Source: JBBRZF01 sp038236965 (lineage in GTDB: Bacteria; Acidobacteriota; Terriglobia; Terriglobales; Acidobacteriaceae). Taken from it: a stretch of 9,785 bases of DNA. This document shows, one piece after another, positions 1 to 7,239 of the stretch. A program made the position numbers and the translations under genes. The notes beneath the pieces were generated by a model. It ran no database searches. It worked only from the letters and a program-made list of their open reading frames with translations, and had not been told where the DNA came from. Where the stretch lies: the NCBI GenBank assembly GCA_038236965.1, contig JBBRZF010000135.1, forward strand, positions 1 to 9,785. The letters run 5' to 3'. How positions within the stretch are numbered: position 1 is the stretch's first letter; the number at the start of each line of letters is the position of its first letter.

Positions 1-203
1 CCCGACTGATGTAAGAAAATCATCCGCTGGCCACGCCGCTTGCCGCTTAGTGTACTAGTTCCACCGTGCTTAGCCCCCGCTGTGTTGTTGCCTGCGCCAT
101 CACATACCAGTGGCGCGTCGAGTAAGGTAGCCAAGGCGGCAACCCCTATGCCGGCGCTACTGCGAGCAAACAAATGACGTCGGGTCATCGCACATATGTC
201 CAT
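1..203 (-). CDS. DUF1501 family protein, N-terminal part (runs off left edge)
   Basis: This is the first 67 codons of a protein that continues beyond the window. The ATG at 203-201 has AAGGAG (215-210) six bases upstream, and that site lies inside the last codons of the preceding gene. The start reads MDICAMTRRHLFARSSAGIG and continues into a hydrophobic stretch, which is a twin-arginine (Tat) export signal; a second ATG at 188-186 just before TRRHLF is also possible. About residue 60 the sequence RMIFLHQSG matches the start of the DUF1501 domain (usually a VIYLFMSGG-like strand). DUF1501 proteins are periplasmic or secreted proteins of unknown reaction, habitually encoded directly after DUF1549/DUF1553 genes, as here with only 3 bases between them. 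The two are almost certainly one operon. Whether the rest of the gene is intact cannot be seen. Confidence 0.85.
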   Translation of the reverse strand, partial: MDICAMTRRHLFARSSAGIGVAALATLLDAPLVCDGAGNNTAGAKHGGTSTLSGKRRGQRMIFLHQS

Positions 204-206
204 GTG

Positions 207-2597
207 TTACTCCTTAGTTATAGTCTCATAGAGATTAAGAATGATAGACGCGACAACCGTGTACTTGGCGAGGCGCAGTGGGCTTACAGGTGCGCCCTGG
301 GGCGAGTCGCCGACGCTCAATATGGCTGTAGTAGGGTTAACAGCGCCTAAGGAGTGCAACAGAATAGTCAGTTGAGGACTGGTTGGGTGTCGCCCAGTAG
401 CGAGCAGGAACGCATAGCGCAGCCGACTGGACGCGGTAGAGCCGCCTTCTACAATAGAACGTTGTGCCAAGGCTCGGGCAGCTTCCACAAATGTCGGGTC
501 GTTTAAGAGAACCAATGCTTGCAAAGGCGTATTGGTCGCGAAGCGGCGCGCGACGCACGTGTCTCGGTCTGGTGCATCGAAGATGGCCATTGACGGAGGC
601 GGGGCAGTACGCTTAGAGAAAGTATATAGACTGCGACGGTAAAGGTCGCGGCCTGTGCTCTGCGAGTACGTCTGGGCTGAATAGCTGTCCGCCCCGACCG
701 CAAGGTCTTCCCACAACCCTTTGGGTTGATAAGGAAATACACTTGGTCCGCCAATTCGGTCCGAATCTAAAAGACCGCTCGCCGCCAATGCAACATCCCG
801 GATCATTTCGGCGGGTAGGCGGAAGCGAGGGCCACGAGCGAGAAGGCGGTTCTCGGGATCGCGCCTGTGCACTGAAGGCCTAAGCCGCGAAGATTGACGA
901 TAAGTAGCGGACGTCACAATTAGGCGCTGCAACTCTCGCACATTCCAACCGGACCGGATGAACTCAGTAGCAAGCCAGTCAAGAAGCTGGGGATGTGACG
1001 GCAAATCCCCTTGGGAACCAAAGTCATCACTCGTTGCGACTATACCTGTGCCGAAGTATAATTGCCAGAACCGATTTACGGTAACGCGAGCGGTAAGAGG
1101 AGTGGTTGGACTGATCAGCCAGTGCGCGAGCGTTAGCCTATTTGCCGGACTCTGGGTAGGGGGCGGGGGTAAGAACAGCGGTGTACCCGGCTCTATCCGT
1201 TCGAGGTGGTTTCGGTAATCGCCCCGCCCTAGCACCCAGGTTTCGCGCGGAGGCGACATATCTTCCATGACCATACTCGTCGTAATGCTGTTAACTAAGA
1301 GGCGACGGTCAGATGTTAGTTGTTCCAAAGCATTGTAAGAGTCACGCAACGGTTTAGGTGCTACGAATGTAAAAAAGTAGTTATGGAGAGCGGTGTCAGT
1401 GGAACGGCGCACAGACGCTGGTAAATTGCTCAACCATTGATTGAAAGACATAGAGGCGGCTATGGTCGATTGTGCGGACGCAAGATTGTTGATGGCTTCC
1501 GTTAACGTTGCTAACCGGCTTGCCTGCGCGGCACTTGGTACTGGTAGGAACGGCACCGCGTTCCCACTGCGTCCGTCTAACCCAGACTCGGGAACACTGT
1601 TAAAAAAGGCAAAGAAGCGGTAAAAATGCTTTTGGCTTATTGGATCATACTTGTGATTGTGGCACCGAGCACAGCTCATAGTGGTGCCCAGCCAGACCGT
1701 CGCGGTCGTTGTTACACGGTCAGCGACATACTCGACGCGGTATTCCTCTGGTATTGCACCCTGTTCGAAGGTGATCATGTGATTTCTGTTGAACCCTGTT
1801 GCGATCTTCTGCTCCGCCGTAGCATTGGGCAGCAGATCACCCGCAAGTTGCAGAATGGTAAACTGAGCAAAAGGAATGTTGGCGTTGTACGCGTTTATTA
1901 CCCAATCGCGCCAGGGCCACATATCACGCTTACTATCAATGTGATAACCATGAGTATCAGAGTAACGAGCTAAATCCAACCACTGCACAGCCATACGTTC
2001 ACCGTAAGCCTGCGAGTGCAAAAGTTGGTCTACACGTGTTTCGTATGCATTCGGCGAAGTGTCACGAAGATAGTTATAGATATCGTCTATTCCCGGAGGT
2101 AGACCGGTCAAGTCGAGGGTTACACGCCGCAACAACGTGAGTTTAGGGGCCTGAGGCGATGGGCGCAACCCTTCTTTATCAAGCCGAGCAAGTACAAAGG
2201 CGTCAATCGGATTGCGCATCCAGTGTGGGTTCGAGGTTATAGGTATAGCCGGCCGTACAGGCAGTGTGTAGGCCCAATGGGTATGAAATGCCGGACCGTC
2301 GCGGATGAAGCTGCTCGTCGGCATTCGATTAACGTCCAGGGGCGTGGTCATACGGCGGCGAAGTGTGTTGAGGTGTGGGATGTTACGTACGCCCAAATGG
2401 AATGGTAGGTCTTTTAGAACAGAAGAGCGGGTGGTCGAGGTATCGGATCGGTTTACTCCCTCGAAAGGAGTATAAGGGGTTAACGAAGGAGGGTAAAAGC
2501 CTGTAGCAAAAGTAATCTGTGCGGCGGCAACCAACGAACACTGAACAACACTGACAACAAGCCAGTTGAGTATCACGCTGTGGTTAAACGGCATCAC
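207..2597 (-). CDS. DUF1549/DUF1553 (PSCyt2-PSD1) exported protein with degenerate cytochrome domain
   Basis: This 796-residue protein is of the Planctomycete/Acidobacteria cytochrome-like type, with unknown reaction. Residues about 8-26 form a signal peptide. Residues about 27-110 resemble the PSCyt1 cytochrome-c-like domain (ITFAT..YP, TRSSVLK, RRMTT, RMP, HTHWAY), but where CxxCH is expected there is TPYTP (about 40-44), and the linker between RMP and FIRDG is short. Residues about 125-335 are DUF1549 (NPIDAFVLARL, LRRVTLDLTGLPP, YGERMAVQWLDLARY), ending in the conserved CARCHNHKYDPI at 309-320, which keeps a CxxCH. Residues about 485-750 are DUF1553 (NRLTLAHWL, TARVTVNRFWQLYFGTGIV, FATNTPLQALVLLNDP), and the end NLYETITKE is family-typical. 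Relatives are often near 1000 residues, so this one is short. Start: GTG at 2597 or ATG at 2594; neither has a clear Shine-Dalgarno sequence. It is followed at once by the DUF1501 gene. The product may be functional or in early decay. Confidence 0.88.
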   Translation of the reverse strand: MMPFNHSVILNWLVVSVVQCSLVAAAQITFATGFYPPSLTPYTPFEGVNRSDTSTTRSSVLKDLPFHLGVRNIPHLNTLRRRMTTPLDVNRMPTSSFIRDGPAFHTHWAYTLPVRPAIPITSNPHWMRNPIDAFVLARLDKEGLRPSPQAPKLTLLRRVTLDLTGLPPGIDDIYNYLRDTSPNAYETRVDQLLHSQAYGERMAVQWLDLARYSDTHGYHIDSKRDMWPWRDWVINAYNANIPFAQFTILQLAGDLLPNATAEQKIATGFNRNHMITFEQGAIPEEYRVEYVADRVTTTATVWLGTTMSCARCHNHKYDPISQKHFYRFFAFFNSVPESGLDGRSGNAVPFLPVPSAAQASRLATLTEAINNLASAQSTIAASMSFNQWLSNLPASVRRSTDTALHNYFFTFVAPKPLRDSYNALEQLTSDRRLLVNSITTSMVMEDMSPPRETWVLGRGDYRNHLERIEPGTPLFLPPPPTQSPANRLTLAHWLISPTTPLTARVTVNRFWQLYFGTGIVATSDDFGSQGDLPSHPQLLDWLATEFIRSGWNVRELQRLIVTSATYRQSSRLRPSVHRRDPENRLLARGPRFRLPAEMIRDVALAASGLLDSDRIGGPSVFPYQPKGLWEDLAVGADSYSAQTYSQSTGRDLYRRSLYTFSKRTAPPPSMAIFDAPDRDTCVARRFATNTPLQALVLLNDPTFVEAARALAQRSIVEGGSTASSRLRYAFLLATGRHPTSPQLTILLHSLGAVNPTTAILSVGDSPQGAPVSPLRLAKYTVVASIILNLYETITKE

Positions 2598-2714
2598 TCG
2601 TGTCCAAAACAGCAGTTAGGCTGAACTGATCTCGGTAAACCATGGGCTAGATGCGACGATAACGGTCGCAACCGCCACCGGCCTGTGTCGCCGCATTTGC
2701 GGTGGGTGAGCCCT
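2598..2714. other. Intergenic DNA between the DUF1553 gene and the IS4 element
   Basis: There is no gene here. It should hold the promoter of the minus-strand DUF1549/DUF1553 gene, but I cannot pick convincing -35/-10 boxes. A short GC-rich inverted repeat, CGCCGCA/TGCGGTG with only two bases between the arms (2689-2704), lies near the IS4 edge. It has no following T-run, so I do not call a terminator. Confidence 0.4.
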
Positions 2715-2783
2715 CCTGTCAACGTAGTGAGTGAATCGCACTAGCATGTCGGTTCCATCACTGGCCTCAAGGAGGGCATCATT

Positions 2784-3707
2784 ATGCTACAGGCCTCCAG
2801 CCTGTTCAATCAACTTCTCCAACATTTTCCCCGAGTGGAGTTTGCCTCGCTGGTCAACAGGCACTTGGCCGAACGCGCTTCCAAGGGTTTCACCTGCTGG
2901 ACTCAGTTCGTGGCGATGGCGTTTTGCCAATTGGCCCACGCCGATTCGCTCCGCGAGATCTGCAACGGTTTGGCTTGCAGTGAAGGCAAATTGGTTCATC
3001 TGGGCATCATGCACGCGCCGAACAAGTCCACCCTGTCCTATGCCAACGAGCACCGCCCAGCGGCCCTGTTCGAAGACCTGTTCTACACCTCGCTGAACCG
3101 CTTCCGGGAGCAACAGGGCCTGGGTGCCCGCAAAGCAAAGTTCCGCTTCAAAAATAAGCTTCTATCGTTGGACTCCACCACCATCTCGCTGTGCCTGGAC
3201 CTTGTTTCCCTGGGCCACGTTCCGCCAGGCCAAGGGGGGCGTGAAGGCACATGTGCTGCTGGATCACGACGACTACCTGCCGTCTTACGTTCTGATCACC
3301 GAAGCCAGGAAGAGCGATGTTCGTATAGCGCAGTCCCTGGATCTCAACGCCGGTTCCATCGTGACCATGGACAGGGGATACAACGATTACGGGCTATTCG
3401 GCAAGTGGACCGAGCGTGGAGTATTCTTCGTAACACGCCTGAAGGACAACGCCGCCTATCAGGTGGTGGAATCCGCCATGGGGCCATTGCCGCACAACAT
3501 CCTGGCCGATGAACTGATCGTCTTTACTGGGACCATGGCGGTCAAGGACTGTCCCTATCCAGTGCGCCGTGTGGTAGTTTGGGACCCGGCCAATCAGCGT
3601 GAGATCGTCCTTTTGACCAATCACCTGGAATTCGGGCCCACCACCATCGCCGCCATCTACAAGGACCGCTGGGAAAGTGAATTGTTTTTCAAGGCGCTGA
3701 ACAAAAC
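2784..3707 (+). pseudogene. IS4-family transposase, 5' part (frameshifted and interrupted)
   Basis: The start ATG at 2784 has AAGGAGG (2769-2775) at good spacing. Residues about 3-75 are the DUF4372 N-terminal domain (LFNQLLQHFPRVEF, CWTQFVAMAFCQLAHADSLREI). The DDE_Tnp_1 catalytic domain follows. The first catalytic Asp is D130 in LLSLDSTT. A one-base insertion near 3201-3207 then shifts the frame: a CLDL-FPWATFRQAKGG-type reading is recovered only by changing frames. The second Asp is in VTMDRGYND (codon 3370-3372) and the Glu is in RWESELFFKAL (codon 3679-3681). The IS4 signature Y-(2)-R-(3)-E-(6)-K ends in Asn (AAC at 3700) instead of Lys, because one A appears to be missing. The frame hits TGA at 3709-3711, inside the inserted IS66 end. 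Three defects make this copy inactive. Confidence 0.9.
3700..3707. repeat. IS66 target-site duplication, left copy
   Basis: The eight bases AACAAAAC directly precede the left inverted repeat. The identical sequence follows the right inverted repeat at 6969-6976. The flanks on either side are the two halves of the IS4 transposase gene. Confidence 0.92.
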
Positions 3708-3733
3708 GTGAGGTTCCGGCAAGCATGCGTGAC
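3708..3733 (+). repeat. IS66 left terminal inverted repeat
   Basis: The repeat begins GTGAGGTTCCGGCAAGC and matches the reverse complement of 6943-6968 at 21 of 26 positions, differing at positions 6, 13, 14, 18 and 24. A further GATTCGA word (3736-3742) recurs in inverted form near the right end (6927-6933), possibly a subterminal transposase site. Confidence 0.88.
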
Positions 3734-3763
3734 TCGATTCGATGTTAAGTAGTACCGTCGAGC

Positions 3764-4132
3764 ATGTCCCTCGACAACCCCCCGATACCCGCCGAGTTAC
3801 AGCAACTGAAGCAGCAGTTAGAAGAGTTCCGGAACACCAACCCACCGCGGTCCAGGCTCCCGGTGTCGATCTGGGCGGCAGCGGTGGAAGCCGCTCAGCG
3901 GCACGGATTGCACCTGACATCCAAGACCTTGCGGATGGATTACGCGGGTTTGAAAAAGCGGTCGCGGCCAGCAACGCAGTCATCGCCGGCGTTTCTGGAA
4001 CTACTCGCGGCTACACCCCCGGAATGTGTGGTGGAAGTGGAGTCCGCCGGCAGCCGGATGCGTGTTGCCCTGAAAGGCATACCGCTGGATTGGGCTGGCC
4101 TGCTGAGCGCCTGGCGCGCAACGGAGTCATGA
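3764..4132 (+). CDS. tnpA: IS66 accessory protein TnpA
   Basis: This 122-residue first gene of the element is a small DNA-binding-type protein needed with TnpB for efficient IS66 transposition; its exact action is unknown. Residues about 32-66 hold the family's recognisable segment: LPVSIWAAAVEAAQRHGL, then TSKTLRMDYAGLKKR, a helix-turn-helix-like region common to TnpA proteins of this subgroup. The N-terminus has a short predicted coiled segment (ELQQLKQQLEEF). The C-terminal part (about 80-118) appears as short strands typical of the same proteins. The start ATG at 3764 lies 30 bases inside the left inverted repeat and has no clear ribosome binding site. The stop TGA overlaps the tnpB start in ATGA, implying translational coupling. 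Confidence 0.85.
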   Translation: MSLDNPPIPAELQQLKQQLEEFRNTNPPRSRLPVSIWAAAVEAAQRHGLHLTSKTLRMDYAGLKKRSRPATQSSPAFLELLAATPPECVVEVESAGSRMRVALKGIPLDWAGLLSAWRATES

Positions 4133-4473
4133 TCCAGATCACGCCGCAGATGCGGATCCTGGTAGCCGTCGAGGCGGTGGACGGACGCAAAGGCATTGAT
4201 TCACTCGCTGAACTGTGCCGGCAGAAACTGACGGCTGACCCTTTTTCCGGCTGCGTGTTCCTATTCCGCAGCCGTAGCGCAACCACGCTCAAGATCTTGG
4301 TCTATGACGGACAGGGTTTCTGGTTGGCCCAGAAAAGGCTATCCAAGGGCCGGTTCCGCTGGTGGCCGGAGGGAACGACGGCCGTCCCGCTTCAAGCGCA
4401 TCAGGCACAACTGCTGCTGGCGGCCGGCAATCCCGATACGCTCGCTGCGCCAGTCTGGAAAAACGTGAGTTGA
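4129..4473 (+). CDS. tnpB: IS66 accessory protein TnpB (IS66 Orf2)
   Basis: This 114-residue protein is a clear member of the IS66 Orf2 family, an accessory transposition protein. It is recognised by MIQITPQMRILVAVEAVDGRKG near the start, DPFSGCVFLFRSR in the middle, LKILVYDGQGF, and then KRLSKGRFRWW. These are the conserved blocks of the family in the usual order and at the usual length. The open frame extends upstream to 3742, but the ATG at 4129 is the right start because it gives the normal length and forms the ATGA overlap with tnpA. There is a gap of 49 bases before the next gene. Confidence 0.93.
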   Translation: MIQITPQMRILVAVEAVDGRKGIDSLAELCRQKLTADPFSGCVFLFRSRSATTLKILVYDGQGFWLAQKRLSKGRFRWWPEGTTAVPLQAHQAQLLLAAGNPDTLAAPVWKNVS

Positions 4474-4522
4474 CCGGAACAAAAGGCTTGCGTTCTGATT
4501 CGGTTGGCCGCACACTGTTGTC

Positions 4523-5386
4523 ATGCGATACCGGGGCGCGGAAATCGATGCAGCCCAGATCAGTTTCATCCGCCAAACCATCGCCACGCATCCATCCCTG
4601 AGCCGATGGAAACTGTCACGCCAGTTGTGCGAGATCTGGCAGTGGAAGCAGGCCAACGGCGCATTGCGCGACATGGTGTGTCGAAGCCTGCTGCTGAAAC
4701 TGGATCGAGCCGGTGAAATCGAGTTGCCACCGGTGCGGCGCACCGTGCACAACTATTTGGCCCACCGGGAGCGGCCCGAGTTGGTGATGGCCGACGGCCG
4801 GCCCGTAGTCGCACCACTTGCCGAACTGCGCCACGCCCTGGAGTTCCGAGCGGTACGGCGGACGCCCGAAGAGGGCCTGTTCAACAGTCTCATCGAACAG
4901 TGCCACTATCTCGGCTATGAGCAACCGGTAGGCGAGCACCTAAAATATCTGGTTACGCTACACGGTCAGGCCATTGCTTGCCTGGCCTGGTCGAGCGCAC
5001 CACGCCACTTGGGCTGCCGTGACCGGTTTATCGGTTGGGATCCGGCCGCACGCAAGCGAAACATCCATCGGATCGCCTACAACACGCGGTTTCTGATTCT
5101 GCCGTGGGTCCAGGTTCCCCATCTGGCCTCGCACGTACTGGGACGGATGGCCGCGCGGATTTCTGCCGACTGGGAACAGATGTACGCGCATCCTCTCTAT
5201 CTGCTGGAGACCTTTGTGGATCCGTCTCGCTTTCGTGGAACCTGCTATCGGGCAGCCAACTGGATCGTATTGGGTTACACGACGGGGCGGGGCAAAGACG
5301 ATCTCACGCATCAGCCGAACCGGCCCATAAAGGAAGTGCTGGCCTACCCGCTCCACCGGCGATTCCGCCAGTTGCTGAGTGAATAG
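4523..5386 (+). CDS. DUF4338 protein (DruA-type) carried by the IS66 element
   Basis: This is a 287-residue protein of the DUF4338 family, named from DruA of the Druantia anti-phage system; its biochemical activity is not established. An N-terminal helical region (about 24-70: RWKLSRQLCEIWQWK, CRSLLLKLDRAGEI) precedes the main domain. Conserved blocks there are FNSLIEQCHYLGY (120-132), RDRFIGWD (167-174), NTRFLILPWVQVPHLASHVL (187-206) and ETFVDPSRFRGTCYRAANW (229-247). The tail, AYPLHRRFRQLL, is also family-typical. None of the other Druantia genes (such as the large helicase DruE) is near. The gene lies between tnpB and tnpC, two bases before tnpC, so it is part of the IS66 operon and more likely has a role in the element's life than in a full defence system. 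The only in-frame start is ATG 4523; an upstream stop at 4496-4498 rules out an extension. Confidence 0.88.
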   Translation: MRYRGAEIDAAQISFIRQTIATHPSLSRWKLSRQLCEIWQWKQANGALRDMVCRSLLLKLDRAGEIELPPVRRTVHNYLAHRERPELVMADGRPVVAPLAELRHALEFRAVRRTPEEGLFNSLIEQCHYLGYEQPVGEHLKYLVTLHGQAIACLAWSSAPRHLGCRDRFIGWDPAARKRNIHRIAYNTRFLILPWVQVPHLASHVLGRMAARISADWEQMYAHPLYLLETFVDPSRFRGTCYRAANWIVLGYTTGRGKDDLTHQPNRPIKEVLAYPLHRRFRQLLSE

Positions 5387-5388
5387 AT

Positions 5389-6924
5389 ATGAAGCGACCA
5401 CGCATGGATGTCAATCTCGGGGAACTGGACCAGTTGCTGGATCAGGCGCGAGAAACGCCACTGAGCGAGCCGGACTGCAACAAGCTCAAGACGACACTGC
5501 ATGCCCTGGTGGAGTTGCTGGCGGGCAAGCGCAGCACGGAAAAAACCAGCGCCGTCTTGCCGTCCCAAACGTCCGGAGAAACACCGCCGGATACCGGAGC
5601 CAGCCAGCCGGCTAAATCCAACGGGCATGGGCGCACTCCGGCATCCTCGTATTCAGGGGCGGTGAAGGTAGCTGTGGCGCACCCGGAACTGAAGCACGGC
5701 GACCGGTGTCCGGAGTGCCAGTGTGGCAACGTGTACACGCAGAAAGACCCCAAGCCGCTGGTGCGGATAGTGGGTCAGGCTCCTCTGGCGGCAACGGTAT
5801 ACGAGTTGGAGAAGTTGCGCTGCAACGGCTGCGGACAGGTCTATGTCGCGCCCGAACCAGAGGGAGTGGGGCCGGAGAAGTTCGACGAAACAGCGGCGGC
5901 GATGATTGCGCAGTTGAAGTACGGCAGCGGGGTTCCCTGGGCCCGCTTGGAAGCTCTCGAACGGCGGCTGGGAATCCCTTTGCCGGTGAGCACCCAATGG
6001 GAGGTTGTGGAGGAAGAGGCCGATCTGATCAAAGCCGCAGGCGATGAATTGGTCCGGCAAGGGGCCCAGGGTGAGGTGGTGCACAACGACGACACCAGCA
6101 TGCGGGTGCTGAAACTGGAGCGCCCGCCGGGGGATCAGCGCACGGGTGTGTTTACAACCGGGGTGGTGTCGGTAAGCGGTGATCATCGCATCGCGATGTA
6201 CTTCACGGGCCGGCAACATGCAGGCGAGAATCTGGGCGAAGTGCTGCGTCAGCGCGCTGCTGAGTTGCCGCCACCGATTCAGATGTGTGATGCGTTGTCG
6301 CGCAACCAGCCGAAACTCAGCACTGGGGTTCAGTTACTGCTGGCCAACTGCATGGCGCACGGCCGGCGCCAGTTTGTGGACGTTGCAGGGAGCTTTCCCG
6401 ACGAATGCCGGTATGTGCTGGAGACCCTCGGGCAGGTTTACGTGAAGGATGCCGAGGCGCGTCAGAACGACCTGAAAGCGGACGAGCGGCTGGCGTTTCA
6501 CCAACAGCACAGCGGTCCGTTGATGGAGCATTTGGAACACTGGTTCGAGCAGCAGTTCGCCGAGAAGAAGACGGAACCGAATTCGGGCTTGGGCAAGGCG
6601 ATCACCTATTTTCAGCGGCACTGGAAGGGTCTGACGGCATTCCTGCGCGTGCCGGGTGCACCCTTGGACAACAACATTTGCGAGCGGGCGCTGAAGCGCG
6701 CCGTGTTGCACCGCAAGAACGCTCTGTTCTATCGCACTCTGCATGGAGCCGAGGTCGGAGATCTGTTCATGAGCCTGATTCATACCTGCGAGTTGAATCA
6801 GGTGAACTCATTCGACTATTTGGTGCAGTTACAACGCAACGCGCCGGAGTTGACGGCAAACCCAGCGGCATGGATGCCCTGGAATTACCGGGAGTCGTTG
6901 GCGAAGCAAACTACTGTTGCATGA
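5389..6924 (+). CDS. tnpC: IS66 transposase TnpC
   Basis: This 511-residue DDE transposase cuts and joins the element ends. Residues about 8-55 are the helical, leucine-rich N-terminal region seen in IS66 transposases. A proline/serine-rich linker follows. A zinc finger spans C107-x2-C110 to C145-x2-C148 (zf-IS66). The catalytic core has Asp in VVHNDDTSM (D234), Asp in MCDALSRN (D301) and Glu in LDNNICERALKR (E432), matching the D-D-E arrangement and the NN.(C)ER.(L)KR motif of the family. The C-terminal extension (MSLIHTCELNQVNSFDYL) is also characteristic. All key residues are present and the length is normal, so the enzyme should be active. Translation is probably coupled to the DUF4338 gene, whose stop is two bases upstream. 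The stop codon lies 18 bases before the right inverted repeat. Confidence 0.95.
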   Translation: MKRPRMDVNLGELDQLLDQARETPLSEPDCNKLKTTLHALVELLAGKRSTEKTSAVLPSQTSGETPPDTGASQPAKSNGHGRTPASSYSGAVKVAVAHPELKHGDRCPECQCGNVYTQKDPKPLVRIVGQAPLAATVYELEKLRCNGCGQVYVAPEPEGVGPEKFDETAAAMIAQLKYGSGVPWARLEALERRLGIPLPVSTQWEVVEEEADLIKAAGDELVRQGAQGEVVHNDDTSMRVLKLERPPGDQRTGVFTTGVVSVSGDHRIAMYFTGRQHAGENLGEVLRQRAAELPPPIQMCDALSRNQPKLSTGVQLLLANCMAHGRRQFVDVAGSFPDECRYVLETLGQVYVKDAEARQNDLKADERLAFHQQHSGPLMEHLEHWFEQQFAEKKTEPNSGLGKAITYFQRHWKGLTAFLRVPGAPLDNNICERALKRAVLHRKNALFYRTLHGAEVGDLFMSLIHTCELNQVNSFDYLVQLQRNAPELTANPAAWMPWNYRESLAKQTTVA

Positions 6925-6942
6925 TTTCGAATCTTTTCCGGC

Positions 6943-6968
6943 GTTACGCACGCTCACCGGAAACTCAC
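6943..6968 (-). repeat. IS66 right terminal inverted repeat
   Basis: Read on the minus strand from 6968 it begins GTGAGTTTCCGGTGAGC, the partner of 3708-3733. It starts 18 bases after the tnpC stop, which is normal for the compact right end of these elements. Confidence 0.88.
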
Positions 6969-6976
6969 AACAAAAC
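6969..6976. repeat. IS66 target-site duplication, right copy
   Basis: The eight bases AACAAAAC directly follow the right inverted repeat and are identical to 3700-3707. They continue into GTGAAGGTGAAG, the coding sequence of the IS4 transposase 3' part. Confidence 0.92.
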
Positions 6977-7229
6977 GTGAAGGTGAAGAGTTTTGTGGGC
7001 ACCAGCCGGAATGCTTTGCTGATCCAGATTTGGACCGCGCTGATCGCCATGCTGCTGTTGAAATGGATGCACCATCTCTCCAAGGCGCTGTGGTCCTTCT
7101 CCAATATGGCTTCCATGCTGGCGCCTGAACCTGTTCACCTACCGGGATCTCCGCCGCTGGTTGGAGAACCCTTTCGGTACACCGCCGCTGGTCCCACTGG
7201 CAGAACAGCTTAGTCTCGTGCTGAGCTGA
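6977..7229 (+). pseudogene. IS4-family transposase, 3' part
   Basis: This is the continuation of the transposase after the inserted element. It reads VKVKSFVGTSRNALLIQIW and then a hydrophobic helix, LIAMLLLKW, the usual C-terminal end of this IS4 subgroup. A one-base insertion near 7120-7121 (ATG CTG GCG, where CTG CGC is expected) breaks the frame. After correction it reads RLNLFTYRDLRRWLENPF and ends at TGA 7227-7229. Joining both parts and correcting the three indels gives 391 codons plus stop, normal for a full transposase. This supports the joining of the two parts and shows that little was lost apart from the indels. Confidence 0.85.
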
Positions 7230-7239
7230 TTAGGACAGG

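Larger units (their letters stand above)
3708..6968 (+). mobile_element. IS66-family insertion element with a DUF4338 passenger gene
   Basis: This is a 3261-bp element with four plus-strand genes in tight order: tnpA, tnpB, a DUF4338/DruA-type gene and tnpC. Its edges are set by 26-bp inverted repeats starting GTGAG, 21 of 26 bases matching, and by a perfect 8-bp duplication AACAAAAC immediately outside both ends. Eight bases is the duplication size expected for IS66. All four reading frames are intact and the transposase keeps its D-D-E residues, so the copy could still be mobile. It is longer than the usual 2.5-3 kb IS66 element because of the extra gene. It sits inside an IS4-family transposase gene. 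Confidence 0.93.
2715..7239 (+). mobile_element. Decayed IS4-family insertion sequence, interrupted by an IS66-family element
   Basis: The two halves of one IS4-family transposase gene (2784-3707 and 6977-7229) flank a complete IS66-type element. With that element and one copy of its target duplication removed, the IS4 sequence is about 1.26 kb, normal for the family. The outer ends are uncertain. I used the short inverted match CCTGTC (2715-2720) and GACAGG (7234-7239), the latter five bases after the transposase stop. No target duplication was found outside these points. An alternative end region is hinted at by CTGTCAACGTAGTGAG (2716-2731), which resembles CTGACAACAGTGAG near 7255-7268 in direct orientation. 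The family call is secure from the transposase; the ends are tentative to within about 30 bases. Confidence 0.6.

Noticed and set aside
1626..1973. 115-codon plus-strand frame inside the DUF1549/DUF1553 gene
   Set aside because: It mirrors conserved DUF1549 sequence on the minus strand, including the CARCH motif, and has no features of its own.
3742..4128. Upstream extension of the tnpB open frame
   Set aside because: It overlaps all of tnpA in another frame, is not protein-like, and the ATG at 4129 gives the normal TnpB length.
4523..5386. A Druantia anti-phage system
   Set aside because: Only the DruA-like component is present, and it is embedded in an IS66 element; the other Druantia proteins are absent from the window.
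5653..6219. 188-codon minus-strand open frame inside tnpC
   Set aside because: It is the antisense of the zinc-finger and catalytic region of an intact, clearly recognised transposase, and its His/Arg/Leu-rich translation is typical of such mirror frames.
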